Of a DNA stretch of 64,000 bases, positions 56,091 through 64,000 are shown in pieces (the stretch's first letter is position 1; every line of letters begins with the position of its first letter). This DNA is from Synchiropus splendidus (lineage: Eukaryota; Chordata; Actinopteri; Syngnathiformes; Callionymidae). A program made the translations under genes and the position numbers. The stretch spans positions 15,085,501-15,149,500 of the forward strand of contig NC_071342.1 of the NCBI RefSeq assembly GCF_027744825.2, given 5' to 3'. The notes beneath the pieces were generated by a model. The model saw only the letters and a program-made list of their open reading frames with translations, was not told the DNA's origin and searched no databases.

Positions 56091-56295
56091 GTTAGGGGGT
56101 TTTCTTTAAGGATTATCGTGATGAGGGAGGTATTTGTTGTGGCGAAATTGAGAAAGATGTGCTCAGAGGAAGAATAACGCTGAAGAGTTTGCGATTCTTT
56201 TTGCGTCGGCCCATAGTATCCTCACGCTCCTCGCTGAAGCTGTTTACCTCCAAGCATCACAAAGAAAAGACCAAGGGGAAGGATAATGTGAGTGT

Positions 56296-57224
56296 TTTAT
56301 TGTTCTTTCATGACAAACAGTAGCCAGCAAACATACGACACAGAAATGCTGTGCAATAAATTAACAATGTACAGAACAAAGTGCTTCATTTTATATACAA
56401 TTAAATACATTTTCGTGGGCAGGGAAGGTGAGCGGTTTCTTTTTGTTTTATGTCCTCTTCATATTTGGAGCTAGCCGTGCCATACAGGGAAGCGGTTCGA
56501 CTTCTTCATTCTTCTGGACCATCACTGACGTCAGTAGAACTAGAAGTATGTTCCGAAAAGTGTTGCCGGTATATGGGGGGAGTAACAGTAGACTGTACAG
56601 CAGGTGGCGAAGAAGAGAGTGCGGGCAGGGCGCACCAAGTCAAGAGAGACAAGAATTCACAATAAAAATAGCAAAACATGAAACGGAATTTGTATTTATA
56701 CAGGTTGCAAGGAATATTTCATACTGAAATTATATTATTTGCACCAAAGTAGGATCCAATTATTTGAAATTAGGAGGCGCTTTACGAAATCATAAAGTCA
56801 TATTTATGTATAAAATAAAACATGCATAGCGATGGAATCTATGTCTGGTGCGATGTCAATTGTTGGCCACCATTTTGCTATGAACCAAGTCCCATGTTGG
56901 ACTGCAACAGCGGAAGCTCCAATAACACTCAAGTTTTCATGTAAAATGATCAAACTGCACGGAAATTAGACGTGTATAAAGAACCCACTGAAGGACAGGC
57001 TCATGGAGAAATCTGCTGTGGTGAACCCTCTAGGAGCAAACTAGTATGTGGCAGGGCATTGAGCTGGTTCACAGTGTTGTAGCCACAGGTCACTTAATGT
57101 CTAAAGTAAGTGATAATAAATAGCTGATACTGGAGAGAGGATGCAGAAGAAAGTCTGATGCAAGTCCACAAAATGCTTACAGTGTAAAAAAATATATGTG
57201 TGTAAGAGATGTTATGAAAGATGC
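56296..57224 (-). other. wnt8b: wnt8b 3' UTR (inferred) with poly(A) signal
   Basis: On the minus strand an AATAAA (plus-strand tttatt at 56296-56301) lies about 0.93 kb past the stop. No other coding signature is present. The limits are a guess from this signal. Confidence 0.4.
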
Positions 57225-60074
57225 TCAGTGTTTCCTCCTGAGTCTGAGGTTCTTCCGGCGGTTGTCGGTCTTCTTCCTCTGCACTCCTTTCTTCACGCAG
57301 AAGTACTTGGTCACCGTCTTTCTGCACTGCTCACACTTCACCGCACAGCACCAGTGGAATTTACAATTACAGCTGGAGATGGTCTCAGCCGTGCGCTCCT
57401 CCACCGCCAGCCCACACTGGCCACACAGCCTCTTGCAGCTCCGCTTCTCCCACTTGCTCAGGTTCTTGCCCTTCTTGACGCACTCGCGGCCCTCCATGCC
57501 CGGCAGGCCCAGGGTGCGGTTTTCTAAGCAGTAGTCGGGGGAGTCTTCCAAATGGACCAGTTCTTTTCGAGAGATGGAGCTGAAGGTGTCGGCGATGGCC
57601 CCTCGGCTGGCCGCGCTGTTCCCCGCTCCACGCAGGAGGTCCACCTTCAGGGCTCGGTTGTACTTCTCCTTCAAGTAGTTTCCGACCTCTCTGAACTCTG
57701 GCAGCTGCAGCCAGCAGGTTTGGGTGGTGCAGCTTCCAGACACACCATGGCATTTGCACGTCCTCTGCATGGTCCCCCTCACTGCCTGCAGGAGAACACA
57801 ATATATTTTTATTCTCTTATACATTTTCCAGAGTCATTTTTTTATGTATTTATTTTTTGGTCAGTGTTTTATTAATTCATTTTAAACAAAGTGATGGATT
57901 GTGGTCCTGTTCGGGGCGCGCCACCAGCTCTTGTTGCAGTACGTTATGGGAATAAAAGCATGATTTGATGGAAATGCTTTTAACCGTGCTGTCTGGGCAG
58001 CGTCCCATTACATCACTGGCCTCAAGTTTAATGTGCCTGTTGTTCATTATTGATCATTTTAATTTTAAATTTAATTTACAAACAGAACATTTTAGCCAGG
58101 GAGATTTCAATTCAGAATCTTCATCAGCAGTGTAGCATACTAAATGTTTATTTTGATGCACAGCGAAACCTGGCTGTTTATGTTACATTTATAAAGTTTA
58201 TTCTCTTGAATTTTCCTATTATTGAGATGATTATTGCGTCCACCAGAATATAAACGTAGTTGAAGAATGCTTGCGTGTCCATTGTCCTTTGATTGATGTG
58301 TTGTCAAATTACAGACTCGTCCTCTCAAGATGTCCTTGTTCAAGGAAACAAAGGATGTATACATTGGGAGGAAGAAATGATGGCTTCTCCGCTGAGATGC
58401 TTTGTCATCCTCAGTGTTTCCTGACTTCGTCCGACACAACACAGCTGTCGGTTGAAAAGAGATGAGGCTGAATCAAAGTTTCACATTGAGCCTCTTTTGT
58501 CGCCAGAGAAGAAATGAGAGTATTTATTTAACGTCTTCATTATCAACATGTTTTCTCGTATGAGGAGTCCCGACCGAGAGCTCTATTGACTGAACAAATG
58601 AAAAAGGAGTTTTTCTCTCTTTCTATCCCCATTTTTTTCTGTTACAATGATGCTCCAGGTGCCATGGGGATCCAAGGGCTCATCAGGGGGGAGCAAAGGC
58701 ACCGTAAACAAAGAGCACTTCAGCTGCACGCCTGTGGTCCCCTCAGTCTCCCTCGGGGCCAGACAAAGACCAACATAAATGTAGGATCCTTATTACAAGA
58801 ATAAAAACTCAACACTTATTTTAAAAAAAAAGAGGCATAATACAGACTGCAGTGCGATGTCTGGCTCCCCTGCATCTCCAATTAAGCTTGCACCAGCGAT
58901 CCTGAGATGTTGAGTCATAAAGGGCTTTCAGGATTGGTAAATGGGCCCTTCTGGTACACCGAACACACTGTTTTTATAGGGGACGAGTGGCACCTCACTC
59001 GCAGCGATGTGAAAGGGATGCTTGGGTGGCACACTCAGTATAATTTGAAGACGGGGAATTATTCAAAAGCTGCTTCATAAAGAGAGTTTGGAAATATCTA
59101 CCTACCGGATCCAGCAGCCTCTTTAGTGTGAAGATAACTAACTCAAGTTGGAGAGGTTGATATGACCATACCTTGCGTCCAGCCTCGTTGTTGTGGAGAT
59201 TCATGGCGGCTCTGGCATCCTGACCGGTTTCTAAAGCGTCGACGAACTGTTTCGCGATGGCCTCGCCGAAGCCCACGTTGTCGCTGCAGCCGCCCCACAG
59301 CCAGCCGTGACCTCCTGGAGGACGCTCAGCGTCAGTATACACAAGTCTGTCAGGTCCTCTACGCGTGTTTGTCAAACCTCGCTGTCCATTCCTGCTGTCA
59401 TCACAACCGCAGTTGTCGAAGTCACCAAGGCTGCAGTTCCTGGTTAACGTGTACATCACTCCCGCTGAGCTGATGGCATGGACGAAGGCCGTCTCCCGGT
59501 TTGCTGGGGACATAAACGTTTCATTAGAATCCAGCCTGGGTCAAGTGTGGAAAAAGGGGGGAAACACCAAGAGCTACATCACCACTTGACCACACAGAAA
59601 CTTGAACTGGAGAGCTTCACATAACCAACTTCTTATCTGCAGTTGTGTGTGTGCCGCTTGCAGGTGGACTCACCGCTGCGCAGACTGCTGTGCGTGGACA
59701 ACTGCAGGGCTCTCTCAGGGCAGTTCCAGCGGTCCCATTCGAATTGGAATTTACACTCTTCAATTCCACTCTGAGCTCCCGCTGCCACGCTGCTGGAGTA
59801 GATCAGGTAGGCCTGCAAGGGCAAGGTGAGGGAAGAATGAAACAGGAGGGTGGAAGTAAGTTTAGAATGGTGTGATTTTGAACCATCCAATAGAAAACCC
59901 ACGTAAGTATTATGCCAGGAATGCTATGCACATGTACAACTGTATAGAGAGAAAGGAAACAGAAGAGGCATGCAAAAAAATGAGAAGAGAGTTGTATTGT
60001 TAGAATCACTTATATTAATATTTATCTTTTTGGGTGGGGAGGGTAATTTTTTTAAATAAATATTCTTATATATG

Positions 60075-60163
<89 letters not shown>

Positions 60164-62909
60164 TTACCTTTATATATTATTTTATAATAATTAAATTGTT
60201 TTGTTGAATAACATAACTTAAATAATAAACCATAAAAATTATACATTTTAGTAATAAATATTACATATTACATTTCGACTAAGATACACGGCATGCAAAA
60301 AAGGTACAAAGATTAATGATAATAAATAAATATAAATAAGATTAATAAATATATAGTTTTCTTTGTTTGAGTCAAAGGAAATGTTTATTATTTCCTAAGC
60401 TTACAGAAAACAACTGCATTTGACCCTTGACATTTTATATAGCTACATACATAGCTATACATAGCATTTATATAGCTTAGCTAAACTATCAATATAACGT
60501 GTGGTTTCTACTACAACTCATGTGGAGGAGCCAAGTGCAATAAAAAAATGCCGTATTCTAATATTTCCCGTACATAGGTCACCGGGGGTTGGAGCATATT
60601 GAAACCACGTGGGGCAAGAGGCAGGGGACACCCTGGACAGAAGACTATGTTCATCACAGGGTGAGTCAACAGACAACCTCTTACACATAGACACGACAAG
60701 ACACGACTTAGAGAGGCCAATGAATCCCTTTATGTTTCTGAAAACCTGCAACCTTCTTACACCGAGGCAGCCGCACTAACCAACTAAGGTCTGTCAGCGG
60801 TATCCACATATGGTCCATATGGAGACATAAGCTCTCCATCTGGGCCTGGGTGATCTGCCAATTAAAAGGAGTTGGAAACAGAAGTCATGCTCGGCTGCAG
60901 GAGTGGTGATATTGATGTTGAAAATTCTCTTCTCGTCACTGCGGAGAATCTGACTGATAAACTTGATTTCTCTGCTTCAAGTTGCAAACAAAATATTAAC
61001 AACTGCAACTTTAAGGCAGAATGCCATTCAGACCCAGAAACACTGGCTGGCTTCAACATTTAAACTCAGTGAATGTGACTGTTAAGATTTAAAATTAACC
61101 TCAGTATTCAGTGGTGGTGTTGGATGCTAGTTGTGGTTTGTTTGCAAAGCACAAATGGCTTCATTATTAGGAATGTTTTACTGTTAATTTAGGTCCATTT
61201 TCAGTTCTCCTGTGCAGTTGGCTGATCTCACGTCAGTGTTTGCTCCATCCCCGGCTCTGGCCTGCTGCCCCAACAGCTTGTTCAGACTGTGTGAACGATA
61301 ATATAACTAATATGTCTCAAGTGGCCTTTGGTGAGATGAAGTACCACCTCTTTCACTGGGCTCTGGCTCAATAATGATGACCACCCACTACAGCGATGCC
61401 TGCCCTCACCACTTCTACCTCTTAACACATTCAGCCATGCACACACACACACACACACAGACACACACTCGGAGAAAGGTCAAGTGTACGACAGGGGACA
61501 AGAAAACAACAAAAGCCTGAGAATACCACTGATATTTCATTATCTTCAAAGTTGCTCACCACACACACACACACACACAACTCTAGCGGAGGAAGAATAT
61601 TCGCTCTCTTTTCGGGAAGAAAACGGGGAGGGGGAGAAAAGATCAAAAGGGAGATGGCTTACCTTGGGTCCAGTCATCAAGAAATTATTCACTGACCTGG
61701 AAAAGGAGACAGCTTATTCAGTCAAGGAAGCTCAGTGTCCTTAACAAATTCCTCGGCTAACATCTCTCATTAGTGCGTTTTGTAACATGTGCAAATGGGA
61801 TGCCAGCTACATCCCACAGCTACACCGACAGGCGAATTTGGTGGGGAAATTGTGACATTATTTAGACGTAATGCTTGGTTTACATAAGTAGTTGATGTGT
61901 GTGGTTTATACATCGTTCACTTTCACTAAGGTTGAAGACCACAAATAAACAGAAGAGACTGACATGGTGGCATGGTGGGCACAGGGAAGAGGCGAGCTCT
62001 GGTTCAGTCAGGCGATGGGGCCAGGACACCTCTGTGCACCTCTGTCTGTCATGCCACCTTGACTTGGTCCTGGGTTAAATTCCCGATTCAGGATGTGCTT
62101 CCACACTTCTGTCATATGCCTGATGTGACGGGAATACACCTGGTGTTTCTTAGAAAGCGCTTTATTTTTACATTGTTCTTGTCTGGTAATTATTTTGTGA
62201 ATGTATTTTTAACATTCAGTTAAATGAAATTTGATTAGATATAATGTATTAGAATTAAATCACAATGAGACAAAAATAAAGAACAAATGTTATTATTATT
62301 TTCTTGTTTTTTTTTTTTTTTTATTTAGTTATTTTTTATTATTATTCAGGGGAACATTGCTCATGTCCGGACTTAGCATTGTGTGAAAATGAAGGCATTT
62401 CTGAGCCTTTTTTCCCTCATCATCAACATCATTGGCCAAAATGTATGTATGTATAAGACATCTTTATTACTCTTTTTAAATTGCAATAAAATTCTAGAAA
62501 TTTTAGAGTTTATGTTGCACATAGTTTTGTTTACTATACAACTCTGGTTTCAAACGAATTTTTCCTTTTATTAATTTGCAGATTCCGTGAAGGGTTATCA
62601 GTGAAAAACCAGGAAGACAAATGTTATTTGTCGAACAATTGTTTGTACAAACAAGTATACAACAATTGCACAGTAAACGTCAGTGGACCGCTTCAAAATC
62701 ATGTTTTAAAACATGTTAAACGTTGTTTGACGTTAAATTATATTGTAGTCATTAGACTGAAAAATAATGATATTATGGCCTCGCATATAAACACACAAAA
62801 TAAATCACCTGGGAGTCGTTCTTATTGAGTTGTCCATAGAGAAACGTTTTCAAACTTTTCACTAAACAGTTTTACTCCGAAACTCTTTTTTTTTTTTTAC
62901 TTTTTTGAC

Positions 62910-62950
<41 letters not shown>

Positions 62951-63100
62951 GAAGATCCTGCTGCGTTCAGAGACTAAATGTAGCGAAAGCGAATTCCGTC
63001 ATATTTGGAGTAACAGTTTCCGAACTCACCAGCCGGAGCAGGACCTCATTTGGACCAGGAGGATGAAAACGTAATAGAAGACCTCCAAATGTTGGAACAT
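57225..63100 (-). CDS. wnt8b: Wnt-8b secreted signalling protein, six exons, 357 aa
   Basis: Exons in transcript order: 63030-63100, 61663-61696, 59674-59812, 59378-59503, 59172-59314 and 57225-57785, all GT-AG with matching phases (1,074 nt with stop). Residues 1-22 ([20 protein letters not shown]) form a hydrophobic signal peptide. Exon 2 encodes [11 protein letters not shown], exon 3 [20 protein letters not shown], exon 4 [20 protein letters not shown]. Exon 6 holds [10 protein letters not shown], whose Ser187 is the site that receives palmitoleate from Porcupine, and the cysteine-rich end ([16 protein letters not shown]). The protein ends in a basic tail ([11 protein letters not shown]). 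Length and exon structure fit WNT8B (351 aa in human). As a Frizzled/LRP ligand it works through beta-catenin, mainly in forebrain patterning. Intron 4 (59315-59377) is only 63 bp and open in frame. The start is chosen by signal peptide; the frame stays open 63 codons upstream. Confidence 0.95.
58830..58960. promoter_or_regulatory. Candidate intronic regulatory block in wnt8b intron 5
   Basis: Unique sequence with 'catctccaattaagcttgca', 'gttgagtcataaagggcttt' and 'aggattggtaaatgggcc' in the 1.4-kb intron just upstream of the last exon. Homeodomain and AP-1-like words; weak evidence. Confidence 0.2.
60077..60159. repeat. (TA)n microsatellite in wnt8b intron 2
   Basis: About 41 uninterrupted TA units, followed by roughly 200 bp of AT-rich sequence. 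Length in the assembly may be unreliable. Confidence 0.97.
61440..61467. repeat. (CA)n microsatellite in wnt8b intron 2
   Basis: About thirteen AC units with one G interruption. Confidence 0.95.
61561..61579. repeat. (CA)n microsatellite in wnt8b intron 2
   Basis: Nine AC units, a second CA tract about 100 bp from the first and about 85 bp from exon 2. Confidence 0.95.
62910..62950. repeat. (TA)n microsatellite in wnt8b intron 1
   Basis: TA/AT units with a single G interruption, about 80 bp past the exon 1 donor. Confidence 0.95.
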
Positions 63101-63320
63101 GCTGACAGGTGGGGAGTCAGACGGAGGCTCGGGTCCGTCCAGAGGAGGAGGAGAGACTGAGCTGCTAGCGCATGTGGCTCCTCCACGACTTGAGGAGGGG
63201 GCTCTGAAATGGAGCTGCTCTCGTCTCAAACAAGAGATTATCTGCTTAATTAAAGATTTTTTCCCCCTTTTACTCCCTCGGCCAATCACAGGGTTAATAC
63301 CGAGAGGAGACTGCGATGAT
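63101..63320 (-). promoter_or_regulatory. wnt8b: wnt8b 5' UTR / proximal promoter region (inferred)
   Basis: This GC-richer segment lies immediately upstream of the wnt8b start. Relative to the gene, a CCAAT-type word on the opposite strand (plus 'ggccaatcacagg' near 63280) and an AT-rich stretch (plus 'gcttaattaaagattttttc' near 63244) precede it. The transcription start is unknown. Beyond 63600 the DNA becomes AT-rich with nothing recognisable. Confidence 0.35.
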
Positions 63321-64000
63321 CAAAAGGGCTCCCTGGGCCTTCAGGGCCGGACCAGCCCGTCCTCCCTGCCTCCTTCAGGAGCGCAGGACGATCCGCTTAA
63401 TCCCGCAGGAAGAGTGGCGCACTGATCCCCCCGCAGAAACATTCCGAGCTCCTCCAAAGTTTATCTTACTGGTTTCTGATTGTCTGGGATTAGAGGGAGA
63501 TCGGGAATTGTTCAATAAGATCTGGCGTTTGTTCTGGAGGAAGTCACCGGCGCTTTGACAAAGATGCGATCGATTCAGCGGCCATCGTCGCAACTGTTAC
63601 GCGCCTGTCCAGAATTAACATTTTTCATTCCACCTGCATTTTCAAGGCATATATTACTTTTTTTTACTCATTTCTTTCGTCATTGACACTTTAGACAAGA
63701 AATCACACCAAAATACGATTTTAAATATTATACCCATCCGTTCTCTAAATATCGCAAAACATACTTTAAAATACTTACTTTACAAATGTACCTTCTTTGC
63801 GCGCGAGGGTGTTGCGTTGACATGCTTTTAAATAAAGTTTGGGTAGCTAAACCCACTTTTCAACACAGTTTTAGGCATTGTTAAATAATTATTTCATTTT
63901 TAAATGAAAGTAGCGACATGTAGTTTGGCAACATGTTCTTCTCGGACGTAGGTTTTCGAATGAATGTATCTAATCTACCGACATAAAATGATTTCATTTT

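Larger units (their letters stand above)
51300..56295. other. Intergenic interval between hif1an promoter and wnt8b 3' end
   Basis: No exon-like frame or RNA gene is recognisable. It contains the hif1an 5' flank (no TATA box seen), AT-rich filler (51600-52120), two candidate regulatory blocks (52230-52460 and 55690-56090), a TA microsatellite and a solo hAT-like end. 53000-55600 shows nothing I can name. Confidence 0.6.

Noticed and set aside
57196..57534. Plus-strand frames of 109-112 codons over the wnt8b last exon
   Set aside because: They are antisense shadows of the wnt8b coding exon.
61972..62120. SINE-like words ('catggtggcatggtgggc', 'cctgggttaaattcccgatt')
   Set aside because: Only two short degenerate motifs; no promoter boxes, tail or target duplication to support a SINE call.

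Overview
The window is vertebrate nuclear DNA. Three split genes can be read, all with GT-AG introns and proteins closely resembling vertebrate orthologues. Several introns are short (one is 63 bp), and the dispersed repeats (L2-like LINE tail, hAT-like elements, small inverted-repeat elements) are of kinds common in ray-finned fish. I read it as a teleost, probably a percomorph with a fairly compact genome; the species cannot be fixed from sequence alone. Layout: (1) Positions 1-41,640 hold no gene I can support. This is a 41 kb desert with a L2-like LINE end, a complete small hAT-like element with an 8-bp target duplication, a 340-bp GATA/GACA/GACG array, one member of a closely matched transposon pair, a palindromic MITE-like element, and several homeodomain-site-rich blocks of balanced composition that look like conserved non-coding elements. 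(2) 41,640-46,580, plus strand: cuedc2, one non-coding and eight coding exons, 282 aa. (3) 46,975-51,226, minus strand: hif1an (factor inhibiting HIF), seven coding exons, 366 aa, tail-to-tail with cuedc2. Its extreme C-terminus departs from the normal family ending. (4) 51,300-56,295: intergenic, with two further enhancer-like blocks. (5) 56,296-63,100, minus strand: wnt8b, six exons, 357 aa, followed by its 5' flank to the window end. WNT8B and HIF1AN lie near PAX2 in human 10q24. The left desert is therefore a candidate regulatory territory of a pax2 gene beyond the left edge, but that is inference: pax2 is not in the window. The three genes are functionally unrelated (ubiquitin-binding adaptor, oxygen-sensing asparaginyl hydroxylase, secreted Wnt ligand); what they share is ancient linkage. 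I found no CRISPR array, operon, rRNA or convincing tRNA, and no clear sign of a wholly new system. The best leads are the altered hif1an C-terminus, the in-frame 63-bp wnt8b intron, a perfect 20-bp-arm hairpin in a cuedc2 intron, and the candidate regulatory blocks.
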